This document shows, in pieces, positions 43,572-52,977 of a DNA stretch of 64,000 bases. Positions within the stretch are counted from its first letter, which is position 1. Each line of letters opens with the position of its first letter. Under the pieces are notes generated by a model. It had not been told where the DNA came from. It saw only the letters and a list, made by a program, of their open reading frames with translations, and ran no database searches. The position numbers and the translations under genes were made by a program. Source of the DNA: Microseira sp041929235 (GTDB lineage Bacteria; Cyanobacteriota; Cyanobacteriia; Cyanobacteriales; Aerosakkonemataceae); the NCBI RefSeq assembly GCF_041929235.1, contig NZ_JBHFNP010000246.1, positions 1 through 64,000 on the forward strand, read 5' to 3'.

Positions 43572-46500
43572 TTTCAAAGCTCCTTTTTTGAGTCTCAGCA
43601 TCGCTGACTACACCATCGCGTAAAATTGGATCGCTATCCCACGGATCGAAAGGAATTAGTTTTTGCTTCTGCAAGTTTGGACGAAAGAAAATCTTACCTT
43701 TTTCGTTTAGCATACAAGCAGCCAACGAAAAAGAGCTATTGGAAATTGCCACAACATCGCATTGGCTTAATAAGTAAAAATCAGGATAAAACTCGGCTTG
43801 CAGCAATTCTACGCCTAAATCTTTGACCGTAATTGGATTATACTCGGCAAAGTCCCCCATAACTTTTTCCGGTTCGTCGCTAGCAATAAATAATATCGGT
43901 TCGTCCAAAATTTCCCACAAACCGCTCAACCATTCTTTGTACCATTCATTCGGTGCAATAAAGAAACATTCGTAACCAAAATCGCCGCGTCGCAGATGTA
44001 AACCTACAACAGTTTTACCTCTGGATCGAAGAAGGTTAACAGCTTGTTTCATCTTCGCTTCTATTTCTGGTATTGGCTTGAACAGCGAGCGAAAATACTC
44101 TTTGTGGGGAGCGTAGAAACTCGTGTTGTACTGGAAGTAACCCCAAAAGTCAACATTTGTCAAGGGTTGTTTTGAATTTTTAATATGCCATTCTAAAAGG
44201 TCGTTATTTAACTCGCTCGCTACGGGTAACTTTTGAGCAATTGGCAAATCGTTATGACCAAAAAGATACTGTCCGATCCATTCAGGGGTTTCTACCTGTA
44301 GATTATGCTGTTTGGCATATATTTTTAAGAAGGCATACTGAAAAATTTGGTTAGCAAAACGTCCATTTTTTCCCAAGGAAGACATGGTAATGACGGATGG
44401 CTTTTCAGCTTCAGCAGGAAATGGTATTTCTATGGGAGCAAACTTGATTTGACCAAGTTTGTCTATTTCGCAAGCGGGAAGATTGTCGGCTAAAGCGTGC
44501 GCGATCGCCAATCTATTCTCCCATTCTAAACCGATCCGCATCTGGACGCGACGCAGCAGCGCATCCCACTGGGATTGTCTTAAATTCCCTACCAAAGAAA
44601 TTTCTGGCCCTTCGCTCACATCCAACTCTTCTTGCAGCAGCAAATCCATTGTTACGCTAGACAGAAAAAGATTCGCATCTTCATCAGAAATATTGCTCGT
44701 ATCTATTAACAAAGTGATGCGACTTTTATCCTCGCGATCGACAACTGCTCGAATTGCATTTGTTATATCTAAAAACAGATTCTCTTCTGGGGCAGACCAA
44801 TCAGGGAAAATAATTAAATTAATCTCATTAAGCTTTAAACCAAGCAGACTGGCTTCAATTTGATTCAAACTTGCTTCGAGCAAAGTCAAACTAACAATTT
44901 TCGCCATCCTCGACCAAGAAAACTTTTTCGCTTGTGCAATCCCCGCAGCAATTAACGAGTTTCTCACATCCAGCTTTTGCACCTCACAAAGTGCATTTAC
45001 TAACCCATCAACATCATCATTGCGTACATATAATGCTGCCGTTCCTGCTACCTCTGGAATCGAAGCATTAGGACAAGCAATAACCGGACAACCGCAAGCC
45101 ATTGCCTCTAAAATGGGTAAACCAAACCCTTCATATTGAGAAGGATAAACTAGCGCGACGGCACCAGAATAAGCATCTCTTAACTCCAGATCGCTTAGCT
45201 GCAAAACGTGGACAATGTTACCCGATGTATAAGCTCTAAATTCAGCTTCTAACTGCGGATCTCCACCTACGCAGACAATTTCAAAACCTTGTCTGCTGTA
45301 AAAATTAGAAAATGCCTTAAAGAAGAAAATTGCATTTTTATTTCCTTTCCTACCGCCTACCAAAATAAAATAGGGTTTTGAAATGCCATACCGCGTCTTA
45401 AACTGCTCAATTTCTTCTAAATTAGAGGTAGAAAAATATTTTCCAACTCCATTATGGGCTATTGTTACAGCTTCTAGAGGAATGTGAGGGAAAAACCTTA
45501 CTAGATCTCTTGCCGTATTTTCCGAAACAGCGATATAGGCAGATGCGTGACGGATACTATAGTGCTTCTCTCGCCACATGGGTTTGTTGAGATCTGCCGC
45601 GATCGCTTCTGGAATCATATCATGTACCATCAACGCGGATGGCGTCGAAATCGGTGTTGTATAGTAAGTCGAAATAAATAGATCCGCACCCTTGACATCG
45701 CAGACTAGCTGCAACATTTCTCGGTCTGCATCGGTTTTGTCGTAATCGTAAGGTGGTACAGTCAGATACTGGATACCTGGGATTCTAGGAGCAGTTCCAG
45801 CACGATCCAAAACCAGGATATGCCTGCCAAAACCAGTTTCACTCCATTCAGTTAATAAGGCTTTCCAGACACGGGCAATGCCAGTATTATAAAGTTGGAA
45901 AAATACTCCATCAACAATGATTCTCGGAGCGAGTTTCTCTATTTCTAAAGTTTTTCTTTGCCACTCCTCTGACGATAAAAACCGCCAACTTCCACTTTCA
46001 TCTTTTTGTGCAAGCGTTACGATTCCACAAGATTCTGCCGTATCAACTAAAGCGTTATCCTCCTCTCTAACCCATGAGAAATATTGGTGCAATAAAGTTG
46101 GTAATTTGTTTTCTTCCTGCAACAGCTTCCAGGATGCGATCGCATCTTTAAACCCATAATATTGTTCTTTAAATCGCAACTGCTTTTCTAGCACATAGGA
46201 AAAGTGTTGAAATACCAATCCTTGTTTTTCAGTTTCGTCATGTCCAAAAGGATTGATATCTGAAACAACATTGTATTCCCCATCTGGCAAAGGTTCAACT
46301 AATACGGGAGGTTCGTGTCTTAGCCAGAAGTACCCAGGTTTATATCTCCAGGTTCGCCGCCACTCTATTGAAGGCGTTGCACCATAACAATTACGAGTAC
46401 TAATAACTCGATTTTCCCCAACAAAATACCAACACCAATAAAAAGCCGCCGTTCTTGATGGATTCTCAATAAATATTTTTCGCCCCCTGCAAATTTGAGC

Positions 46501-48237
46501 GGATGTCCAAAACTCATCCACATCAACTTGCCAAAGTAAACATTCTTCCTGGATGTTAACAAGTGGTGCATTCACCATCTCCCGTTTACCATCCCAGAAA
46601 ACACCTTCTGGCTTCCGATAAACGGTGACATATTCGGGATAAAATTTTGCCAGTTCATCTAAATATGCTGTTGTGCCATCAATGCTGCGTCCGTTTTGGT
46701 GGAGTTCATCGGGAATCTTTCCACCCATACGAAGACTCCAAGATGTATCGTGTTTTAGATCGGCTACCCCTTCAACGATGTGCCAATGCCATTTAAAAGG
46801 TAATTGTTTCAAAACTTCAATGTGGTAGCGGATAAACGGTTCGCCGTTCAGGACAATTGTAAAAAAATGAATGGGTAATTCGTTTAAACTAGGTGGATTA
46901 AAATCAATACTTTGTGAAAAGTACTTTCCTAGCCAAGGTTGTCTACCAGCAAAATGTCGAAACCGAATTGGTTCTAAGCAGGGATTTTTTATATTAATAT
47001 CGTAAACCGGAACTTCCCCTTTAACTAAAGTCACATTTAAACAATTAGGCAAAATTTCGATATGAGTTTCTTTGTCTTCTGGTGATAAACTCTCTATAAC
47101 TTTCAGAACCGCCAAATTGTCCTGCCACGGATGTTCATCGCAGTCATTTCTATTCCAAACAGCTTCAAAGAAGCGCTTGCTAAATTCATTGACTCGAACC
47201 ACCCAAACTCCACTATTAATAATCCCTGATGAATCTTGGGCGAAAGCTACGCTTTTATAGGTATTTAGCTTAATATCGCCGCGTACAATTGATAGGTCTG
47301 CATCTAAAAAGGCAATCAAATCTCCAGGTTGCAGTTCATTTATCAGTTTCAGAACATAATGAATTTTAATCCAATGAGGTTGTCGGTTAATCCCAGCATT
47401 GTTTTGGGTAATTCCTTGATATTCAAACCCGTGATAATTGGCATATTCTCGAAACCGAGGACTGCTAAATTCCTTATAGTTTGCTTCCAATCTTCCCACT
47501 CCAACTGCAAATAAAATTTGACGCGGTTGTCGCAGTTGTACGGTTTCCTCTGATGTTTTTTTGAAGATGGCGTAACCGTTACGTAAATATTGATTCTCGG
47601 CTACTAATGAATAACTATCGTCATTTTTAAGTAAATAATAATTTTTATAATTTTTAAATGTATTGATATCGTCGAGCAAGATATATTTAGCACCGTATAC
47701 CTCCTCCATTTCAGCCTGACCCGTAAATTCGGAGCCGTCAATTAGTACCAAATCGAAATTTTCAATATTATTTTCTCGTTTAATCTTTTTTATTCCTTCT
47801 GGTTCTACTCCGGATTGTTTAATATAATCGATATCTTGTTCCAACCAAGTTAAAACTTGTTGTAATGGGTATTTTTTTAATCCCTGATGATAATTTTTAT
47901 AAAATCTAATTACCTCATCTGCATTAGGAAAACGTTCAACCGCAACTGAAGAAACGTTGTAGCACTTGACAAATGAGTACTCAGCATACCTTTTTTCAAG
48001 TTCGTTAAATCGATTTTTGGAAACCTCCATACAAAAAAGTTTAGGCTTGTTTGGGTTTTCCCTCATTCCACACACAAAAGCTTCAGTACTTCCTTCCCCT
48101 GAAGCAGAACCGATTTCTAAAACTGTTTTAATATTTTCTTCTCGCCCTATCCTTTGAATAGCAGCGTAAAACTCATCATTCTTAATTTCAGGAGGAATGA
48201 GACGGTTCAGTCCAGAATTTAAAAATTTATTGTCCAT
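43561..48237 (-). CDS. Multi-modular glycosyltransferase (1558 aa, at least five modules)
   Basis: Order by sequence: (1) about 1-235, a Rossmann-type methyltransferase-like module (VLEIGSASGEGST, FDLVLIDGS); (2) about 240-450, a GT with LIAFLDADLSIVRG and NSGVWVV, GT34/GT8-like; (3) about 455-760, a GT2-like or uncharacterised module (FFTIVLNGEPFIRYHIE, WQVDVDEFW); (4) about 770-1140, a GT4 transferase (MVHDMIPEAI, FILVGGRKGNKN, VYPSQYEGFGLPILEAMACGCPVIACPNASIPEV); (5) about 1145-1270, the INLIIFPDWSAPEENL domain shared with the next gene; (6) about 1275-1545, a GT11 alpha-1,2-fucosyltransferase-like module (GKNGRFANQIFQYAFL, VVGLHLRRGDF). It likely builds a cell-surface or protein-linked glycan in the cytoplasm. 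Acceptor unknown. Confidence 0.88.
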   Translation of the reverse strand: MDNKFLNSGLNRLIPPEIKNDEFYAAIQRIGREENIKTVLEIGSASGEGSTEAFVCGMRENPNKPKLFCMEVSKNRFNELEKRYAEYSFVKCYNVSSVAVERFPNADEVIRFYKNYHQGLKKYPLQQVLTWLEQDIDYIKQSGVEPEGIKKIKRENNIENFDLVLIDGSEFTGQAEMEEVYGAKYILLDDINTFKNYKNYYLLKNDDSYSLVAENQYLRNGYAIFKKTSEETVQLRQPRQILFAVGVGRLEANYKEFSSPRFREYANYHGFEYQGITQNNAGINRQPHWIKIHYVLKLINELQPGDLIAFLDADLSIVRGDIKLNTYKSVAFAQDSSGIINSGVWVVRVNEFSKRFFEAVWNRNDCDEHPWQDNLAVLKVIESLSPEDKETHIEILPNCLNVTLVKGEVPVYDINIKNPCLEPIRFRHFAGRQPWLGKYFSQSIDFNPPSLNELPIHFFTIVLNGEPFIRYHIEVLKQLPFKWHWHIVEGVADLKHDTSWSLRMGGKIPDELHQNGRSIDGTTAYLDELAKFYPEYVTVYRKPEGVFWDGKREMVNAPLVNIQEECLLWQVDVDEFWTSAQICRGRKIFIENPSRTAAFYWCWYFVGENRVISTRNCYGATPSIEWRRTWRYKPGYFWLRHEPPVLVEPLPDGEYNVVSDINPFGHDETEKQGLVFQHFSYVLEKQLRFKEQYYGFKDAIASWKLLQEENKLPTLLHQYFSWVREEDNALVDTAESCGIVTLAQKDESGSWRFLSSEEWQRKTLEIEKLAPRIIVDGVFFQLYNTGIARVWKALLTEWSETGFGRHILVLDRAGTAPRIPGIQYLTVPPYDYDKTDADREMLQLVCDVKGADLFISTYYTTPISTPSALMVHDMIPEAIAADLNKPMWREKHYSIRHASAYIAVSENTARDLVRFFPHIPLEAVTIAHNGVGKYFSTSNLEEIEQFKTRYGISKPYFILVGGRKGNKNAIFFFKAFSNFYSRQGFEIVCVGGDPQLEAEFRAYTSGNIVHVLQLSDLELRDAYSGAVALVYPSQYEGFGLPILEAMACGCPVIACPNASIPEVAGTAALYVRNDDVDGLVNALCEVQKLDVRNSLIAAGIAQAKKFSWSRMAKIVSLTLLEASLNQIEASLLGLKLNEINLIIFPDWSAPEENLFLDITNAIRAVVDREDKSRITLLIDTSNISDEDANLFLSSVTMDLLLQEELDVSEGPEISLVGNLRQSQWDALLRRVQMRIGLEWENRLAIAHALADNLPACEIDKLGQIKFAPIEIPFPAEAEKPSVITMSSLGKNGRFANQIFQYAFLKIYAKQHNLQVETPEWIGQYLFGHNDLPIAQKLPVASELNNDLLEWHIKNSKQPLTNVDFWGYFQYNTSFYAPHKEYFRSLFKPIPEIEAKMKQAVNLLRSRGKTVVGLHLRRGDFGYECFFIAPNEWYKEWLSGLWEILDEPILFIASDEPEKVMGDFAEYNPITVKDLGVELLQAEFYPDFYLLSQCDVVAISNSSFSLAACMLNEKGKIFFRPNLQKQKLIPFDPWDSDPILRDGVVSDAETQKRSFENAG

Positions 48238-48471
48238 CGTGCCAACCTAAGCTTAACAGAATTGCCCCAACCTTGTATTCAACGCCCAGAGACGCTAATC
48301 ATTAATTTACCCCATTTCCTGCCCCAATTACTCTCCCATCCAACCAATCAGTACTGATGTACTGCAACATTCTTGTTGTCGAATCGATTAAAATATTTTG
48401 TTAGCTAATCTTGCTATTGCGCTAGAACAATAGTAAATCCCCAATGCCTGGTTATATTTGTTACCTAAAAT

Positions 48472-49284
48472 ATGATTTCCCCATCCCGCCCGATTCAATT
48501 AAATCAATCTATAGTTTCTTCCTTAGTAGCATTGTTGTGTTTGCTAGGGATTGGAGGTCTTCAAGTTCCTAGATTAAACAAACTAATTACCAGAGGACAA
48601 ACAGCTTCTATAGAAGAGTTTAAAAGAGAAGTAGAGGCAGAAAGACTGCGGTTGAACTTAATTCAAAAATTCCCCTCATTTGGCTTTGATAACTTAATTG
48701 CTAATTGGGTGTATCTCGGTTTTTTACAATACTTCGGTGATGAGCTAGCACGCGGTCAAACCGGCTACGAACTAAGTCCAGCCTACTTTGAAATTATAGT
48801 CGATCGCGACCCGCGTTTCTTAGGTTCCTATATTTCTCTCACTGCCAGTCTCTCTCTATACGCAGGAAAGCCAGAAGAGTCAGTAGCGCTGATGGCAAAA
48901 GGATTAAAGTCAATGTCTCCCAAAATACCGCCGCAGTCTTATTATGTTTGGCGATATAAAGCGATTGATGAATTACTTTTTTTGGCAGATATTAAATCAG
49001 CTCAGCGATCGTTTGCAATGGCGGGGCAGTGGGCGAGTGTTTATCCCGATGCCGATAGTCAAAACCTAGCAGCAATCTCGCGCGCAACAGCGCAATTTCT
49101 GGCTGGCAATCCCGATAAAGAACGAATCAGAGATGCTCAAGCGGCGATTTGGGCATCGGTGATAGTAAATGCATTACAGGCAAACGATCGCCGTACCCGC
49201 GACCAAGTAATACGTCAAATTGAGGCGCGGGGTGGAAAGGTAACGATCTCCCAGGAAGGAGGGGTATCCGTTAAACTGCCTTAA
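48472..49284 (+). CDS. Conserved cyanobacterial protein with N-terminal membrane anchor
   Basis: 270 residues. One hydrophobic segment near the start (SLVALLCLLGIGGLQVP) followed by LRLNLIQKFPSFGFDNLIANWVYLGFLQYFGDELAR, then helical pairs of TPR type (SYISLTASLSLYAGKPEESVALMAKGL, DELLFLADIKSAQRSFAMAGQWA). I recognise the pattern as cyanobacteria-typical but know no function. Its last 4 bp overlap the convergent MORN gene. Confidence 0.75.
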   Translation: MISPSRPIQLNQSIVSSLVALLCLLGIGGLQVPRLNKLITRGQTASIEEFKREVEAERLRLNLIQKFPSFGFDNLIANWVYLGFLQYFGDELARGQTGYELSPAYFEIIVDRDPRFLGSYISLTASLSLYAGKPEESVALMAKGLKSMSPKIPPQSYYVWRYKAIDELLFLADIKSAQRSFAMAGQWASVYPDADSQNLAAISRATAQFLAGNPDKERIRDAQAAIWASVIVNALQANDRRTRDQVIRQIEARGGKVTISQEGGVSVKLP

Positions 49285-50003
49285 TCCTGCGGTTGACCAG
49301 GTAGCAAAGGTTTGCCATCGCGGAACAATCCGACATAACGCCTGCCATCAGCATAAACAATAGTGCCTCTGCCGTGGGGTCTGCCGCCGCGTAGTTCCCC
49401 CTGGTAGCGGTTCCCCTGGCGATCGGTGCATCTGCCCCTGCCGTCAAGCTCGTTATTGAAGAACTCGCCTCGGCAGGTGAGACCCCTTGGGCGGGTATAG
49501 ACGCCGCCGCCCAAGATATTGCCCAAAACGAACTGACCCTCGTAAAGACTGCCATCGGGAAATCTAAATGCGCCTCTGCCGTTGAACTGACCGTTGCGGA
49601 ACTGTCCGTAGTAGCGTCCGCCTTCGGCAAAGATAAATAACCCCGTACCGTTGAATTGCCCGTTGCTTACCCGCCCTTGATAGCGGTCATCGTTTTTAAA
49701 GATATATTCGCCTCTACCGTTGGGCAAGCCATTGCGGAACTGTCCCTGGTAGCGATCGCCATTTTTGTAAATAAATACTCCGATGCCATTGGGCAACCCA
49801 TTGCGGAACTGTCCCCGATAAGCATCGCCATCCGGGTAGATGCAGGTGCCCCTACCATTGATAACCTCACCTCGGCAGATCAGCTGATTTTCTGCTGGCG
49901 TGCTTTGCCCAAATGAAGGCAGCGCCTCACCCATAGAATTGGCTATATACAGGCAAGCTGCAACCAATATCGTCATCGAGGTTTGAGCGAGCGAGCGACC
50001 CAT
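49281..50003 (-). CDS. Secreted MORN-repeat protein
   Basis: 240 residues from ATG 50003 (AAGGA 8 nt upstream), which gives a clean signal peptide MGRSLAQTSMTILVAACLYI. About nine MORN repeats follow, of the form YxGQFRNGxxNGxGxF (for example DAYRGQFRNGLPNGIGVFIY and RYQGQFRNGLPNGRGEYIF). Such beta-hairpin repeats often bind membranes or proteins. Two paired Cys-containing repeats (LICRGEVINGRGTCI, LTCRGEFFNNELDGRGRC) may form disulfides. Role unknown. Confidence 0.9.
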   Translation of the reverse strand: MGRSLAQTSMTILVAACLYIANSMGEALPSFGQSTPAENQLICRGEVINGRGTCIYPDGDAYRGQFRNGLPNGIGVFIYKNGDRYQGQFRNGLPNGRGEYIFKNDDRYQGRVSNGQFNGTGLFIFAEGGRYYGQFRNGQFNGRGAFRFPDGSLYEGQFVLGNILGGGVYTRPRGLTCRGEFFNNELDGRGRCTDRQGNRYQGELRGGRPHGRGTIVYADGRRYVGLFRDGKPLLPGQPQD

Positions 50004-50036
50004 CGGCAGATCCTTAACTTGAGGCAGGGCAGTCAA

Positions 50037-50572
50037 TATGGCCTATTTATAGCAAACAAACCGCCGTTTATCCCCATTTTCCAGAGCCTGCACTGGGGAA
50101 ATTGCGTTCGCGCAGCGTGTGCGTCAGCACTTATAGCGCGATCGCCCCCATCCGACTATCGCCCATGACGGATCGCTCGCAGGCCAGCAAAAAGCCATTT
50201 AGCTTTTGCGCGGTTTTTCTGTAAAATCTGTATGGTATTTAGCCTTTAACAATACAAAGTCTCTGACAGAGATTTTAACGTGGGCATTGCCATGCCCGAA
50301 AACTATGCCCGGACGGCTATGCCGGGACTGGAGAATACCCTGTCCAATCTAGTACGTGCGGCAAGCGCGGAATTTACGCCTGTGGACAAGAAGGATCCGA
50401 CTCCCTTGGTTGAAGCAGGAAGCAAACGTCAATTTAAGCGAAATGCTTGATCTGAGTAAGTTTTGTCTTGCAACAGTTCCCATGCGCCTAATGAAGTGTC
50501 ACTCAAAATCTGGCTTGTTCTATAACATCTGGGTTTTGCATCGCAGATTGAGGTTAATTATTGAGGTTGACC
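50037..50572. other. psbO upstream region
   Basis: No gene is supported. Contains GCGATCGC-type sites, a hairpin AAAAGCCATTTAGCTTTT near 50190-50210, and two further palindromes, GGGCATTGCCATGCCC (50282-50297) and CCCGGACGGCTATGCCGGG (50308-50326). CTGTAAAATCTG near 50220 is a possible -10 element for psbO. A frame at 50356-50637 overlaps psbO out of phase and is not credible. Confidence 0.45.
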
Positions 50573-51403
50573 ATGTGGTATCGCTCTTTTATTGCAGCAC
50601 TCTTAGCCTTATGCTTAAGCGTGCTAACCGCTTGTAGTGAAGCTCCCAGCAACACGACCGCTCAACTGACCTACGACGATATTAGGGGAACCGGGCTAGC
50701 TAACAACTGTCCCCAGCTAGCCGAAACGACTCGCGGCAGCATTCCCCTCGACCGTAACCAGTCGTATACGCTAAGGGGTCTGTGCTTGCAACCGACTACT
50801 TTCTTCGTCAAAGAAGAACCGCTCAACAAACGGCAAGAAGCAGAATTTGTTCCGGGCAAATTGTTGACCCGCTACACCTCCAGCATTGACCAAGTAGAGG
50901 GTACACTAAAAGTCAACGAAGATGGAAGTCTGACTTTTGTTGAAAAAGATGGGATTGACTTCCAAGCCATCACCGTGCAGATGCCTGGTGGCGAACGAGT
51001 GCCTTTCCTATTTTCGATCAAAAACTTAGTAGCTACTACAGCGCCTGGTGTAGAAAGTCTTAATACATCCACGGATTTTGAAGGAGAATTTAAAGTCCCC
51101 TCCTACCGGGGTGCTACGTTCCTCGATCCCAAAGGTCGCGGCACCGCAACGGGTTATGACAACGCAGTCGCTCTCCCAGCTCAAGCTGATAGCGAAGATC
51201 TAACTCGTGCTAACGTCAAGCGCACTGAAATTGGCAAGGGCAAGATTTCTCTCCAAATTGCCAAGGTAGATAGCAGCACTGGTGAAATTGCCGGTACCTT
51301 TGAAAGCGAACAGCCTTCCGACACCGATTTGGGAGCGGCTGAGGCTAAAGAAGTTAAGATTCGTGGCGTGTTCTACGCTCGCCTTGAATCGGCAAAGGCA
51401 TAA
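50573..51403 (+). CDS. psbO: Photosystem II manganese-stabilising protein
   Basis: Extrinsic lumenal subunit that stabilises the Mn4CaO5 cluster. 276 residues from ATG 50573 (TTG 50561 rejected: it only extends the signal peptide). Signal peptide MWYRSFIAALLALCLSVLTA, then LTYDDIRGTGLANNCPQL and LRGLCLQPTTFFVKEEP, whose two cysteines form the conserved disulfide. Further family blocks: VEGTLKVNEDGSLTFVEKDGIDF, VPSYRGATFLDPKGRGTATGYDNAVALPA, IRGVFYARLE. A CSE sequence right after LTA resembles a lipobox and is common in cyanobacterial precursors. Confidence 0.97.
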   Translation: MWYRSFIAALLALCLSVLTACSEAPSNTTAQLTYDDIRGTGLANNCPQLAETTRGSIPLDRNQSYTLRGLCLQPTTFFVKEEPLNKRQEAEFVPGKLLTRYTSSIDQVEGTLKVNEDGSLTFVEKDGIDFQAITVQMPGGERVPFLFSIKNLVATTAPGVESLNTSTDFEGEFKVPSYRGATFLDPKGRGTATGYDNAVALPAQADSEDLTRANVKRTEIGKGKISLQIAKVDSSTGEIAGTFESEQPSDTDLGAAEAKEVKIRGVFYARLESAKA

Positions 51404-51460
51404 AAGTTAGCTTTGACACTCCCGGTAGATTCAAAACCAGCTACGGGAAAAGCTTGTCCA

Positions 51461-51486
51461 AAAAAGGGGCGTATCGCCCCTTTTTT
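51461..51486 (+). terminator. psbO terminator
   Basis: AAAAAGGGGCGTATCGCCCCTTTTTT: a 9- to 10-bp GC-rich stem with flanking A and T runs, 58 nt after the psbO stop. Textbook intrinsic terminator. Confidence 0.92.
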
Positions 51487-52016
51487 GCCTCAGAATCCAA
51501 ACTGACGCCCGACGATCCTAGAAACCGGCTTTCTTGCTGCGAGAAACCCGGTTTCTTTGCCTAAGTCCTGAGAATAACAAGCAGCTAAGCTTGGCTGCAT
51601 AAGTCACTTAGAATCAGACATAGAATCCATTAGGTGAGGATACGACTAACCTCCGAGAAGGACGCATCCCAACCAGCTCCTACAACCGATGTTTTCATTG
51701 AGAATACAGAAACCCAAACTTCAGTGAAAATGTGGTTGTGGCTACAGCGGTAGGTAATTAAGGTGAAAGTGTCGCTTGAGCAGTTTACAGCTATTGTTGG
51801 CAGTCTAAGGCAGAAAAGCTGGATTGATTCACCAGAAAGCGTAAAATGATGCACGTGTAGCTTGACTGTCACAATGCGGATGCAAATAACCCAGCCTCCT
51901 TAAGGTAAGTCACTGCAATGCCTGTTTAAGATCGCAGCGATCTTAGCCGCGCAGCGTAGATAATAAATTGAGTCAGGCGTATCTTGGTTTACCGTATCTA
52001 CTCCATCAACTCAGCC
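51487..52016. other. psbO-sigF spacer with repeats
   Basis: AGAAACCGGCTTTCT and AGAAACCCGGTTTCT copies near 51520-51556, ending CCTAAGTCCTGAG. From 51600 to 52016 no repeat or gene is recognised. An 80-codon minus-strand frame (51630-51872) has no known product and was not called. The sigF promoter should lie here. Confidence 0.5.
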
Positions 52017-52790
52017 ATGTCTACAACTCCTACCCAAGCCTTAAAAAACGATAGCTTGCAATTGTTGCGAGAATACCAGAAAACCGGCTCGGCTCTAGTC
52101 CGGAATCAGTTAGTCAAACTCAATTTCGGACTGGTGAGAAAAGAGGCGCATTTCTTTAGCAATCAATGTACGGAAAACTATGAGGATTTGCTGCAAGTAG
52201 GCTGCTTGGGTTTGATTCGGGCAATAGAGCGATTTGAATTGTCTAAGGGTCATGCCTTTAGTTCGTTTGCCCTTCCCTACATTAGGGGTGAAATTCAACA
52301 CTATTTAAGAGATAAAGGCGGCTCGGTGCGGATTCCGCGCCGCTGGCTGACACTAGAACGGCAGGGTATTGGGATCGCGCGCCAGCTGCAAGCTCAATCC
52401 AACCGCCAGCCAACAGATGCAGAAGTAGCCGCAGCTCTCAATATCTCCACAGAAGAATGGCAGGAAATTAAGCTAGCTTGTCAAAATAAAACACCTCTGA
52501 GTCTAGATACCCCCGTAGGAGACGAAGAAGAAGGTTCTACTTCCCTCGGAGAAATCGTACCCGACCCCAAGTATCGCAGTTTTCAGCTAGCCCAAGAAGA
52601 CCAAATTCGCCTGCAACAAGCACTCGTTCAATTAGAAAAACGCACTAGAGAAATTTTAGAGTTTGTTTTTTTACACGACCTTACGCAAAAAGAAGTGGCA
52701 GAGCGCCTGGATATCAGCGTGGTAACAGTATCTCGCCGCGTTAAAAAAGGTCTGGAATCGCTCAAACAGTTGATGGGAGGATCTGATTAA
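52017..52790 (+). CDS. sigF: Group 3 RNA polymerase sigma factor, SigF type
   Basis: 257 residues, start at ATG 52017 (MSTTPTQALKND). Region 2: ALVRNQLVKLNFGLVRKEAHFF, ENYEDLLQVGCLGLIRAIERFELSKGHAFSSFALPYIRGEIQHYLRDKGGSVRIPRRW. Region 3 and region 4 (LEKRTREILEFVFLHDLTQKEVAERLDISVVTVSRRVKKGLESL) complete a short SigB/SigF-like sigma. In Synechocystis SigF is needed for pilin expression, phototaxis and cell-surface features. No anti-sigma genes are adjacent. Confidence 0.93.
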   Translation: MSTTPTQALKNDSLQLLREYQKTGSALVRNQLVKLNFGLVRKEAHFFSNQCTENYEDLLQVGCLGLIRAIERFELSKGHAFSSFALPYIRGEIQHYLRDKGGSVRIPRRWLTLERQGIGIARQLQAQSNRQPTDAEVAAALNISTEEWQEIKLACQNKTPLSLDTPVGDEEEGSTSLGEIVPDPKYRSFQLAQEDQIRLQQALVQLEKRTREILEFVFLHDLTQKEVAERLDISVVTVSRRVKKGLESLKQLMGGSD

Positions 52791-52977
52791 CTTCTGTTTC
52801 CCAGACTGAAGCTGCATCGATGAGCCGCTGTCCTCCTCCAAAGGCTAGAATTCTTAGTGCGACTAATAAAGTCAATAATTCAAAGTAACATATAAAATAC
52901 CAGAAACCCGCCAGGGATATTGTCGAGAGACAAAAAATCAGTTGCGGACGCTGAAGACAGCTTTTGGGGAATTGGCA

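Noticed and set aside
50356..50637. 93-codon frame overlapping the psbO start
   Set aside because: Out of phase with psbO, and its second half overlaps the psbO signal peptide.
51630..51872. 80-codon minus-strand frame upstream of sigF
   Set aside because: No ribosome site, no family resemblance; more likely part of the sigF control region.
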